Part shown: positions 1-9,281 of the stretch, in pieces
How positions within the stretch are numbered: the first letter of the stretch is position 1
Layout of the letters: each line of letters begins with the position of its first letter
Notes under the pieces: model-generated
The model's input: the letters and a program-made list of their open reading frames with translations, nothing else
Told to the model about the DNA's origin: nothing
The model's database searches: none
Assembly: GCA_018241205.1 (NCBI GenBank)
Contig: JAFEEI010000051.1
Location: 1 to 44,785 of the forward strand
From: Pseudomonadota bacterium
GTDB taxonomy: Bacteria > Pseudomonadota > Gammaproteobacteria > Burkholderiales > Nitrosomonadaceae
DNA: 44,785 nucleotides
Direction: 5' to 3'
Position numbers and translations under genes: made by a program

Positions 1-51
1 ATAAATCTTGGACTTAGGCTTGAGGTTGCGCAGTGCGGTGTCGGTGAGCAT
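1..51 (-). CDS. Tyrosine-type integrase, N-terminal 17 residues (runs off window)
   Basis: Reading leftward from an ATG at 49-51, the 17 codons before the window edge give MLTDTALRNLKPKSKIY. This is the typical opening of P4/DUF4102-type tyrosine recombinases, whose first segment is the arm-DNA-binding domain. An AGGAG ribosome binding site lies about 8 nt upstream (plus-strand 61-65). The gene is in the same orientation as guaA and starts about 300 bp downstream of its stop. The 3' end of guaA is an established integration hotspot for integrative elements whose integrase sits next to the attachment site. I infer that a genomic island extends to the left of the window. Only the first codons are visible, so catalytic residues cannot be checked. 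Confidence 0.72.
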   Translation of the reverse strand, partial: MLTDTALRNLKPKSKIY

Positions 52-352
52 CGAGGTTTTTCTCCTGTTTCGTGACGGCTTTTACCGTCAGGGGCCAGGA
101 GACCTGCTGATGCCGGGAAAGCCGCATAAAACAAGCTTTCCCGAGGAGACCTTTACCGTCAAAGACGGGTTTGGTCTGGATAGTGAACGGGACGGTCTTA
201 ATCCGGCCCTCAGTTCTTACCGCCAGTTCCACCGCCAACCTGTTCTGCTGGCCGGCGATAGCCACCGATAGCTGCCGCGACATATTTCTTTATAAATAAA
301 CACGTTACGGCAGTTTTTCGATAACTGGCGATAGTCCCCGAAGGACCTGATT
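52..352. other. Integrase leader / guaA 3' junction, no convincing gene
   Basis: About 300 bp between the integrase start and the guaA stop. An 89-codon open frame exists on the minus strand (14-283), but it overlaps the integrase start in another frame and resembles nothing I recognise. If an island sits here, the attachment core would be expected to overlap the last codons of guaA at about 353-375. No second copy of that segment is visible in the window, consistent with the far end lying beyond the left edge. Confidence 0.4.
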
Positions 353-1915
353 TCACTCCCACTCAATTGTCGCAGGCGGTTTGCTGGAGATGTCGTAAAC
401 CACGCGGTTGATGCCACGGATTTCGTTGATGATGCGGTTGGAAACCTTGCTCAACAATGAGTACGGCAGTTCTGCCCAGTTGGCGGTCATGAAATCCTGG
501 GTTTGCACCGCTCGCAAAGCGATGACATATTCGTAAGTGCGCCCATCCCCCATGACACCGACGGATTTGACCGGCAGAAACACCGCGAACGCTTGCGAAG
601 TTTTTTTGTACCAGCCGGCGTGCTGCAGCTCCTCGATAAAAATATGATCGGCTTGTCTCAATAACTCGGCGTATTCGTACTTCACTTCGCCGAGGATGCG
701 CACCCCTAGACCGGGGCCGGGAAACGGGTGACGGAAAACCATGTCGCGCGGCAAGCCGAGCACCAGCCCCAGTTCGCGCACTTCATCCTTAAACAGCTCG
801 CGCAGCGGTTCCAGCAGCTTCAAGCGCAGTGTTTCCGGCAAGCCGCCGACATTATGGTGCGATTTGATGGTATGCGCTTTCTTGGTTTTTCCCCCGGCGG
901 ATTCGATTACATCGGGATAAATCGTACCCTGCGCAAGCCATTTAGCGTCGCTGATTTTGGCCGATTCCCGCTGAAAAACTTCGACAAATTCCCGGCCGAT
1001 AATTTTCCGTTTCTTTTCTGGATCGGTGATGCCGGCCAGATTGCGGTAAAAATCCCGGCTGGCATCGACATGTATGACTTTAACCGCGAGGTGATTGGCA
1101 AATGTCTCCATCACTTGCTTGGCTTCGTTGGCGCGCAACAAACCGTTATCGACAAACACGCAAGTCAACTGATCGCCAATGGCGCGATGAATCAATGCCG
1201 CCGCCACTGAGGAATCCACGCCGCCGGACAACCCCAAAATCACCCGGTCGTTACCCACCGCTGCACGGATTTTTCCGATCACCTCTTCGACATAATCCGG
1301 CATGTTCCAATCACGGCCCAGACCGCAAATATCGTGCACAAAACGATCGATGATCGCTTTACCTTGCAACGTGTGCGTCACTTCGGGGTGGAATTGGATA
1401 CCGTAGAAACGGCGTTTATCGTCCGCCATCGCGGCAACCGGTGTCGCGGCGTTAAACGCCATCACTTCAAACCCGTCCGGCAACGAGACCACGGCGTCGC
1501 CATGACTCATCCAAACTTCCAACAAGTTGTTTCCATCCTTATCCGCGCGGTCTTGGATATCGCGGAACAATGCGCCGTGCGGCGTCGTTTGCAGCTCGGC
1601 ATAGCCAAACTCGCGCACAACGGCATTTTCAACCGTCCCACCCAACTGCGCCGCCATCGTCTGCATACCGTAGCAGATGCCCAGCACCGGCACACCGAGT
1701 TCGAACACGATGTGCGGCGCGCGCGGCGTTTCGTCTTCGGTTACCGAAGCGGGACCGCCGGATAGGATGATGCCCTGCGGGGCAAAAGTTTTAATAAATT
1801 CGGGATCGGCATCGTACGGATGCAATTCGCAGTACACATTCGTTTCGCGCACACGGCGGGCAATCAGTTGTGTGTACTGGGAACCGAAGTCCAGGATCAG
1901 GATTTTTTGATGCAT
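353..1915 (-). CDS. guaA: GMP synthase (glutamine-hydrolysing)
   Basis: This 520-residue protein makes GMP from XMP, ATP and glutamine, the last step of guanine nucleotide synthesis in the cytoplasm. The N-terminal class I glutamine amidotransferase domain (about 1-195) shows the nucleophile in GICYGMQT and the His-Glu pair in FHPEVTH. The ATP-pyrophosphatase domain carries the P-loop GLSGGVDSS at about residue 230. The C-terminal dimerisation domain ends in the typical KPPATIEWE. Length matches the family norm (about 515-525). The start ATG at 1913-1915 lies 12 nt downstream of the guaB stop, so the two are one transcription unit. Its 3' end adjoins an integrase gene and probably serves as an attachment site. 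Confidence 0.98.
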   Translation of the reverse strand: MHQKILILDFGSQYTQLIARRVRETNVYCELHPYDADPEFIKTFAPQGIILSGGPASVTEDETPRAPHIVFELGVPVLGICYGMQTMAAQLGGTVENAVVREFGYAELQTTPHGALFRDIQDRADKDGNNLLEVWMSHGDAVVSLPDGFEVMAFNAATPVAAMADDKRRFYGIQFHPEVTHTLQGKAIIDRFVHDICGLGRDWNMPDYVEEVIGKIRAAVGNDRVILGLSGGVDSSVAAALIHRAIGDQLTCVFVDNGLLRANEAKQVMETFANHLAVKVIHVDASRDFYRNLAGITDPEKKRKIIGREFVEVFQRESAKISDAKWLAQGTIYPDVIESAGGKTKKAHTIKSHHNVGGLPETLRLKLLEPLRELFKDEVRELGLVLGLPRDMVFRHPFPGPGLGVRILGEVKYEYAELLRQADHIFIEELQHAGWYKKTSQAFAVFLPVKSVGVMGDGRTYEYVIALRAVQTQDFMTANWAELPYSLLSKVSNRIINEIRGINRVVYDISSKPPATIEWE

Positions 1916-1927
1916 GAAAAAGAAAAA

Positions 1928-3544
<1,617 letters not shown>

Positions 3545-3562
3545 TCATTTTCTGGAGCCACT

Positions 3563-4009
3563 ATGAGAATTTTTGCAGTTACCGTGATCATTTTGCTACT
3601 CAGCACCAGCACTTACGCACAGATTTACAAATGGGTCGACAAGAACGGCAAAACGCAATACACCGATCAACCGCCTCCACCGGGTGCCGCCAAGGAAGAA
3701 CAAAGATTACATATCAACAAATCCGCACCGGGCTCGGGTAACCAAGATAGAGCCAGAAATTTCTCCGAAGAACGGGACGAATTCGACAAGCGGCGGCAGC
3801 AAAGAAGGGAAGAAGAAGCACAACAGCAGGCAAAATCGGAAGAAAGTAAAAAAAAGTGTATCGATGCCCAGACTCAGCTTAGAATATACACCGATTCGCC
3901 GCGCTTGACCGTTCCCGATGGAGCTGGCGGCCTAACGTATGTGGATGATGATCTGCGCCAGAGAAAAATAGCCGATGCCAGTAAAGCAGTCGCAACTCAC
4001 TGTAAATAA
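3563..4009 (+). CDS. DUF4124-domain secreted protein
   Basis: This 148-residue protein has a signal peptide (residues 1-19, cleavage after TYAQ or nearby). It continues directly into IYKWVDKNGKTQYTDQPPPPGA, the hallmark of the DUF4124 domain common in beta- and gammaproteobacterial envelope proteins. The middle (about 65-100) is a highly charged Glu/Arg/Gln-rich stretch, probably a coiled coil. The C-terminus carries two Cys (KKCIDAQ and THCK), possibly a disulfide. The start has a GGAG motif 7 nt upstream. The molecular function of the family is unknown. It is followed by a FimV-like gene on the same strand and is divergent from guaBA. Confidence 0.85.
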   Translation: MRIFAVTVIILLLSTSTYAQIYKWVDKNGKTQYTDQPPPPGAAKEEQRLHINKSAPGSGNQDRARNFSEERDEFDKRRQQRREEEAQQQAKSEESKKKCIDAQTQLRIYTDSPRLTVPDGAGGLTYVDDDLRQRKIADASKAVATHCK

Positions 4010-4028
4010 GAATACATTCTTGAATGAG

Positions 4029-5351
4029 ATGACGTTATCCCGCAGCAAATTATTAATTGTCTTTTTTCTTTCTCTGACAGGTACTCCGGTTTCGGCTGAA
4101 GTACCTGTTTCATATCCCGGACACGATACTAGCGCGCATACGAAAACCACATCTCCCGCCGGTAGAGCAGTGAAACCCGGGATGCACTGGCAAATCCTGC
4201 CCGGTGAAGATATTCCGCAGATCGCCCGCCTGATGTTCCCGGATAATGCGCGTACACGCGACGCCTTTTTACGAGCGGTCATCCGCAAAAACCCGGAGCT
4301 CTTTCCTGACGGTATTTATCAATCGATCCCAGCGGGAACCACGATTTATATTCCCGATTTAAGAACAATCGGCGCCTACGCAAAACCGGCGCGCAAAGCA
4401 CATCCATCAAACGCCGCCCGCGCCAACCAACACAAAACGCAAGCACCGGCACAAGCGGCTGCAGAACCCGGCTTTAGTCACGATCATCCGGTATGGCAGC
4501 TCATCGCGCAGCTGGAAAAAATCGCCGAAGAAGAGACGAGCGAACTGAACAAGCTCCTCAATCGCATTGAATCCATCGAAAAACAGATCATCGCGATGCA
4601 GTCTTTGCTCTCAGCAAGTACTGCACCGGCAAATAAACTGCCCGCCGAGATCACACACCAAGCCCAGCCAGCGGAAAACACCCCACAACCGCAGCATACA
4701 GCACCCCCACCAGCCGAGCATGCAATAACACCACCGCAGCAACCCAATCCGCCGCCGCAACCAGCCGATCCGGTTCCACCGGTTGAAGCCAGTGCCGCTC
4801 CAGCGGAATCCATCTTATTTGCTGATAATGCGTTACTACTTGGAATTCTGGTGATACTTTTGATCGCCATAGTGATCGTACGCAGCTATCGTAAAATCAA
4901 GGAAAGGCTCGCGCGGTCACGCGATACATCACTGTCACCGGACGCAGCCGAACGGCATCAATACGAAACACTGTTGCTGCGCCGCACTGAGAAAAAAACC
5001 GGAGCAGCGGAGAATCCACCGGAACCGTCCGGTCAAGTTGTATCCGAAGCACGTGCGCTGATCGAACAGGAAAATCCGGAAGCCGCCGCTCAATTACTGC
5101 AAAAGCACCTTGCTCAAAATCAGCACGACATCCCCGGCTGGTTCCTGCTATTCGAATTGCTATACAAAACCAACAACAAAAGAGATTTCAAGAAAAATGC
5201 CCGACGCTTCAAGCGGCTCGGTGAATTTCCCGATATCTGGCAGCAAATCCAGAAATTAGGCAATCAACTCGAACCCAACGAATCGCTCTACTTCGACGAA
5301 CAAAAACGCAAGGAAAAGTTTTTTTCCGAAGCGAGGGATTCGGATAAATGA
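4029..5351 (+). CDS. FimV/HubP-like membrane protein
   Basis: This 440-residue protein has a signal peptide or N-terminal membrane segment (KLLIVFFLSLTGTPVSA). A FimV-type N-terminal region follows (GMHWQILPGEDIPQIARLMF, then KNPELFPDG and IPAGTTIYIPDL). Next come a short coiled coil (about 150-185) and a long Pro/Ala/Gln-rich linker, then one transmembrane helix at about 267-287. The cytoplasmic end (about 335-440) resembles the TPR-like FimV C-terminus. FimV/HubP proteins organise poles and type IV pili, but no pilus gene is nearby, so the role is inferred. I chose the ATG at 4029. An in-frame ATG at 3975 would overlap the upstream gene and lengthen the signal region. Confidence 0.75.
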   Translation: MTLSRSKLLIVFFLSLTGTPVSAEVPVSYPGHDTSAHTKTTSPAGRAVKPGMHWQILPGEDIPQIARLMFPDNARTRDAFLRAVIRKNPELFPDGIYQSIPAGTTIYIPDLRTIGAYAKPARKAHPSNAARANQHKTQAPAQAAAEPGFSHDHPVWQLIAQLEKIAEEETSELNKLLNRIESIEKQIIAMQSLLSASTAPANKLPAEITHQAQPAENTPQPQHTAPPPAEHAITPPQQPNPPPQPADPVPPVEASAAPAESILFADNALLLGILVILLIAIVIVRSYRKIKERLARSRDTSLSPDAAERHQYETLLLRRTEKKTGAAENPPEPSGQVVSEARALIEQENPEAAAQLLQKHLAQNQHDIPGWFLLFELLYKTNNKRDFKKNARRFKRLGEFPDIWQQIQKLGNQLEPNESLYFDEQKRKEKFFSEARDSDK

Positions 5352-5390
5352 GAAGCACTAATGTTGTTACCCATCAGCGCTAATATCCGG

Positions 5391-6491
5391 TTACTTCAGC
5401 GAAAGACTCTCCAACGCCTTCTGATGATTCCACTTACCGTGGAATAACAGCCCTTTCTTGCCGGGTGTCCGGTCGCTGGTCCACGTGATGTAGTTCCCAT
5501 CCGGCGTAAATACCGGCAAGCCGTCGAAACCGTCTTTGTCGGTCACGCGCACCGGCTCTTTGATGCCGTCAACATCGACGATATACAACTCAAAATTGCG
5601 ATGGCCGTGCACGTTGGTGGCGAAAATGATGTACTTGCCGGAAGGATGATAAAACGGCGCCCACGACATGGCTTTCAGATGCGTGATTTGCTTCTGATCG
5701 CTGCCGTCGATGTTCATCGTGAAAATTTCCGCTTCCCGACCGCTTTCCGAGAATCTGCGCCAGACGATGCGTTTGCCGTCGGGGCTGAAAAACGGGCCGC
5801 CGTCGTAGCTTTTCGTTTGCGTCAGGCGTTTGACGTTGGCACCGTCCGCATCCATGATGTAAATATCGATCATTGATGCCGGGTTGGCTTTGAACAAAGC
5901 CGTTTCCTCCTCGGATAATTCACCGTTGTACGCACGGCGGTTGGAAGCAAATGCGATCAGTTTGCCATCCGGCGACCACGACGCCTCGGCATCGTAACCC
6001 AGGGTGTTGGTCAGATTCCTGATATGGCCACCGCTGAAGTCGGTTTCGTAAATATCGTAGAATTCGTCGTAATCCCACGCGTACGACTTGTGCTCACCCG
6101 CCTTGCGGCGCTCGATCTCGGCGGCCATTTTGGCTTTGGCTTCCTTGTCGTCATGCGTCGACGAAAACAGCACTTTCTCCTGCGACGGATGCACCCACGC
6201 GCACGTGGTCTTGCCGGTACCCGGCGACACCTGCGTGACTGCACCGCTATCGATATTCTTCAGGAAAATCTGATAAAACGGATTGTCATCCGCCACTTCC
6301 GCCTGATAAATCATCCATTTCGAATCCGCCCGGTAATATGCCTCACCGGCGCGTTTTTCCTTGACGGAGAGTTGTTGTTCGTCGGTGATGAAGTCGGCGG
6401 CATTGGCGTTTAATGCCGCTAAAAAAATTAAAATCGAGAAAAACTCGCTACTGGATCGTGTAAATTTCCGCATACCTAAAGATGTTTTCAT
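5391..6491 (-). CDS. TolB-like beta-propeller (PD40) exported protein
   Basis: This 366-residue protein has an N-terminal signal peptide ending near NANAADF. Four or more WD40-like/PD40 blades are visible through their recurrent motifs: ASWSPDGKLIAFASNR, PFFSPDGKRIVWRR, PFYHPSGKYIIFAT and PVFTPDGNYITWTSDR. Such propellers are found in periplasmic TolB and in many exported bacterial proteins, where they act as interaction platforms. It is not the true tol-pal TolB, because no tolA or pal neighbours are present and the N-terminal TolB domain is missing. The start could also be the ATG at 6473 (residue 7), which leaves a tidier signal peptide. It converges on the FimV-like gene. The precise function is unknown. 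Confidence 0.75.
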   Translation of the reverse strand: MKTSLGMRKFTRSSSEFFSILIFLAALNANAADFITDEQQLSVKEKRAGEAYYRADSKWMIYQAEVADDNPFYQIFLKNIDSGAVTQVSPGTGKTTCAWVHPSQEKVLFSSTHDDKEAKAKMAAEIERRKAGEHKSYAWDYDEFYDIYETDFSGGHIRNLTNTLGYDAEASWSPDGKLIAFASNRRAYNGELSEEETALFKANPASMIDIYIMDADGANVKRLTQTKSYDGGPFFSPDGKRIVWRRFSESGREAEIFTMNIDGSDQKQITHLKAMSWAPFYHPSGKYIIFATNVHGHRNFELYIVDVDGIKEPVRVTDKDGFDGLPVFTPDGNYITWTSDRTPGKKGLLFHGKWNHQKALESLSLK

Positions 6492-6574
6492 GTGTAATCA
6501 AAATTCCGGTAAAAATTGAATGGAAAATTATAACCGCAGATGGAACGGCCTGTATTCGCAATCTTCCGTTCCGG

Positions 6575-7393
6575 CTAATGGCTGTGCAGCGGCTTTACCA
6601 GCAAGGACAGACTGAACAACAGCGCGCTGAACAGAACTATGGTTGCGCCGGACGCGACATTGAAAATATAGCTTAAATACAGCCCGGCGACACCGGTTAT
6701 AGCGCCGATGAGCGTTGAATAAACCACCATTTTACTAAAACTGTCTGTCAGCATCCGCGCTGTCATCGCGGGCGCTATCAGAGTCGCGGCGACCATGGTG
6801 ACGCCCGTCACATTGAGGGAAACGATAATGACCAGCGTGAGCAATAGTGAAAATAACAATTGCGCCACACCGGTATTAATTCCGAAGATGCGGGCGGCCT
6901 CCTGATCAAAGGTGGAAAAAAGCAGCGTCCGGTAGGTAAAAAACATCGTAACCATCGTGATACATGTGACAAGCCCGATGATCATTAAATCCTGTTCAGT
7001 AATGCCCAGAATGTTGCCGAACAAGGCAGCTTCGAAATTCTGCTTAAAATTTCGAAGCTTGCTGATGATCGCCACGCCTAACGCAAAAATAGCGGTTGTC
7101 ACAATGCCGATAGCGGCATCCGGCTTGATCTTGGTGTTTTGGGTGATTCTATTGATGATAAGTGCAGCAAATACGCCCAATGCGCAAGCACCGGCATAAA
7201 AATTCAGATTCAGCGTAAACCCTATAACCGCACCACCGATTACTGCGTGAGACAATCCATGACCGATATAACTCATGCCGCGCAGCACCACATAGACACC
7301 GATCAAGCCGCCCAATGCGCCGACCATGAGCGCGGCCAGCAAGCCGCGGCGGAAAAAATCATAGTCGAACGGTTCGAGAATGTACTCTACCAT
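6575..7393 (-). CDS. Metal ABC transporter permease (ZnuB/TroC family)
   Basis: This 272-residue inner-membrane protein of the ABC-3 family has about eight hydrophobic segments. It includes the family signature around GMSYIGHGLSHAVIGGAVIG and DAAIGIVTTAIFALGV, plus the conserved LNVTGVTMVAATLIAPA segment. It forms the translocation channel for a divalent metal. Its start overlaps the end of the ATPase gene by 7 nt, so the two are translationally coupled. The family imports Zn, Mn or Fe. The neighbouring nikR and TonB receptor make nickel, or a nickel complex, an attractive substrate here, but the sequence alone does not settle it. Confidence 0.92.
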   Translation of the reverse strand: MVEYILEPFDYDFFRRGLLAALMVGALGGLIGVYVVLRGMSYIGHGLSHAVIGGAVIGFTLNLNFYAGACALGVFAALIINRITQNTKIKPDAAIGIVTTAIFALGVAIISKLRNFKQNFEAALFGNILGITEQDLMIIGLVTCITMVTMFFTYRTLLFSTFDQEAARIFGINTGVAQLLFSLLLTLVIIVSLNVTGVTMVAATLIAPAMTARMLTDSFSKMVVYSTLIGAITGVAGLYLSYIFNVASGATIVLFSALLFSLSLLVKPLHSH

Positions 7394-8184
7394 TTGCTGT
7401 CATCGGCGAAGTTGAGCGGCGTGCTGTTGGCGATCAAGAGATGCCCCTGGTGCTTGACGATGACAATGTCGCCGCCGTATGTGCGCGTCAGAATTTCGTT
7501 GGTGAAAATCTCATTGGGGCGTCCTTGCGCGACCATGCCGCGATTGAAACAAATCACCCACGGCAAATGCGACGCTACGGCGTTCAGATCGTGCGTCGTC
7601 AGTACAATGGTGATACCTTCGGCGTTGATGTCGTTCAGCAAGTGCAATATTTCGTGTTGCGTTCTGATATCGACCCCCGAGGTAGGTTCGTCGAGTATCA
7701 GGATCTTAGGGTTGTTGATCAGCGCGCGCGCCAGAAATGCGCGTTGCCGCTGACCACCCGACAAATTGCCGACAGGATGCCGCAAGCAATCCAGAATGCC
7801 CAGTCTGTGCGCAATCGCCTGAATTTTGCCACGCTCTTTTTTACTCAGCCAAGGCCAGATGCGCCCGTTGGTATAAAGCCCCATCGTGATGACTTCTTCA
7901 ACGGTTACCGGGAAATGCCAATCGGTATTGCCGAGCTGCGGCACATAACCGATCGTGTTCGATCTTATCCGGCTTACCGGCGCATCGTGCAACCGGATAC
8001 TACCCGCAATCACCGGGTGCACGCCGAGCATGACCTTGAGCAGCGTGGTTTTACCGCAGGCGGTCGGTCCTACAATGCCGGTAAACCGGCCGGCGCCGAT
8101 TTCCAGCGAGAGACCGGCGAAGAGGATATTCCGCTCATAACCGGCGGTAACATCGCTCAGTTTGACCGCGAGATTGGATGACAT
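7387..8184 (-). CDS. Metal ABC transporter ATP-binding protein
   Basis: This 265-residue ATPase energises the neighbouring permease. The Walker A loop GPTACGKT is at residues 39-46, with Cys where Gly is more usual, which is tolerated by the G-x4-GK[ST] pattern. The ABC signature LSGGQRQR and Walker B ILILDEPTSG follow, then the switch His in VLTTHDL. The Q-loop is in GYVPQLG. It begins 1 nt after the stop of the binding-protein gene and overlaps the permease, giving a tight three-gene operon. Length and motifs are normal for ZnuC/TroB-type proteins. Confidence 0.94.
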   Translation of the reverse strand: MSSNLAVKLSDVTAGYERNILFAGLSLEIGAGRFTGIVGPTACGKTTLLKVMLGVHPVIAGSIRLHDAPVSRIRSNTIGYVPQLGNTDWHFPVTVEEVITMGLYTNGRIWPWLSKKERGKIQAIAHRLGILDCLRHPVGNLSGGQRQRAFLARALINNPKILILDEPTSGVDIRTQHEILHLLNDINAEGITIVLTTHDLNAVASHLPWVICFNRGMVAQGRPNEIFTNEILTRTYGGDIVIVKHQGHLLIANSTPLNFADDSKW

Positions 8185-8185
8185 G

Positions 8186-9154
8186 CTAGAAACGGATATT
8201 GCCGGTATCGATCTTCGCCATGCAGTCCGGGTTGCCGCCCAGCGCTTCCGTCATGATTGCCATATTATTAGCCATCATACCGATGAAAGAGTGATGCGGC
8301 GGTGCGGGCAATTCGTCGTCGGAAAGCTGATCGACGAATTTGACATTCGCTTCGCGCGCGATTTGCTCCATCACTTTACTGGGAAAAACTTCCGAACCGA
8401 AAATCGCGGGCACGCCGTTTTTTTTGATTTGCTTAATGATATTCATCACTTCCTGCGGTCCCGGTTCGGAAAAATCGGCAGGCTGCACGGCCGCAATCAC
8501 GGTCATGCCATAGCGCGGCGCAAAATACGCAAAAGAATCATGATAGGTGACCAGCTTGCGATTCTTTTCAGGAATTGTCTCGACACAGGCAAAGATCGCT
8601 TGATCCAATTTTTGCAGTTTACCAAGGTAAGTTGCTGCATTCACCTGATAAGCCACTTTATTGGTTGGATCCAAAGCGATAAGCTCTTCGCGAATAATTT
8701 CCGCATACCGCATCGCCAATTCAATATTGAGCCATACATGGGGGTTGGGATGACCGTGCTCGCGCGGAAAACTGAAGTCATACCGCCAATCTTCTTCTTT
8801 AAGCGCACGATTTCCCAGTTGCAGGATCGGCGTTGCCGTTTTCTTGACCTTCTCCGCTAGTTTTAATGTAGGCAATTCCAGATCGAGACCGTTCATGACG
8901 ATCAGTTCCGCCGCTTGCAGCGTTTTTATGTCGGAAGGAATAGGTTCGAAAGTATGCGAATCGACACCATCGGGAACGATTCCCGTAACCCTGATATACG
9001 GTCCGCCGATGTTTTGCACCATATTGGTGATCGGGGAAACCGTTGTCACAACATTCGGTTTTTCGCGACCGTCCGAGGCAAGCAACGAATGTTGAAAAAA
9101 GAGCGCCACTGCGCATAACAACCACGTTGCCGCGCCGTTCATGGGTATTTTCAT
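8186..9154 (-). CDS. Metal ABC transporter substrate-binding protein (cluster A-I)
   Basis: This 322-residue periplasmic protein of the ZnuA/TroA family has a signal peptide ending near HSLLASDG. The metal ligands expected for the family are present: H67 (GVDSHTFEP), H139 (HPNPHVWLN), H205 (TYHDSF) and an acidic ligand near D279/D280. The long His-rich flexible loop seen in many zinc-specific ZnuA proteins is absent; only a short EHGHPNPH segment occurs. It is the first gene of the operon and is transcribed divergently from the TonB-dependent receptor. A NikR-like operator in the shared promoter and nikR just beyond the receptor suggest nickel-responsive control. Confidence 0.9.
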   Translation of the reverse strand: MKIPMNGAATWLLCAVALFFQHSLLASDGREKPNVVTTVSPITNMVQNIGGPYIRVTGIVPDGVDSHTFEPIPSDIKTLQAAELIVMNGLDLELPTLKLAEKVKKTATPILQLGNRALKEEDWRYDFSFPREHGHPNPHVWLNIELAMRYAEIIREELIALDPTNKVAYQVNAATYLGKLQKLDQAIFACVETIPEKNRKLVTYHDSFAYFAPRYGMTVIAAVQPADFSEPGPQEVMNIIKQIKKNGVPAIFGSEVFPSKVMEQIAREANVKFVDQLSDDELPAPPHHSFIGMMANNMAIMTEALGGNPDCMAKIDTGNIRF

Positions 9155-9192
9155 AACCGGTTCTTCCTCATGTTAATTTCGATTTCGATAGT

Positions 9193-9219
9193 GTATGAAA
9201 AAAAAATAATTTATCATAA
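9193..9219. promoter_or_regulatory. Candidate NikR operator in divergent promoter
   Basis: The motif GTATGA (9193-9198) is followed after 15 nt by TCATAA (9214-9219). The E. coli NikR operator is GTATGA-N16-TCATAC, so five of six bases match in the right half and spacing is one base shorter. The spacer is an A-tract. It lies between the metal ABC operon (left) and the TonB receptor (right), with nikR being the next gene to the right. It may control both directions. Confidence 0.55.
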
Positions 9220-9281
9220 CATAGCGTCAGTAATCTCCTACTTATAGCGTAAAAAAATCCAATTCAGTGCTAAGTAATAAC

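Noticed and set aside
14..283. 89-codon frame on the minus strand and 87-codon frame on the plus strand next to the window start
   Set aside because: Both overlap the integrase start and its ribosome binding site in other frames and have no recognisable protein character.
728..1765. Long plus-strand frames within guaA (728-1210 and 1334-1765)
   Set aside because: Antisense shadows of a well-supported coding sequence.
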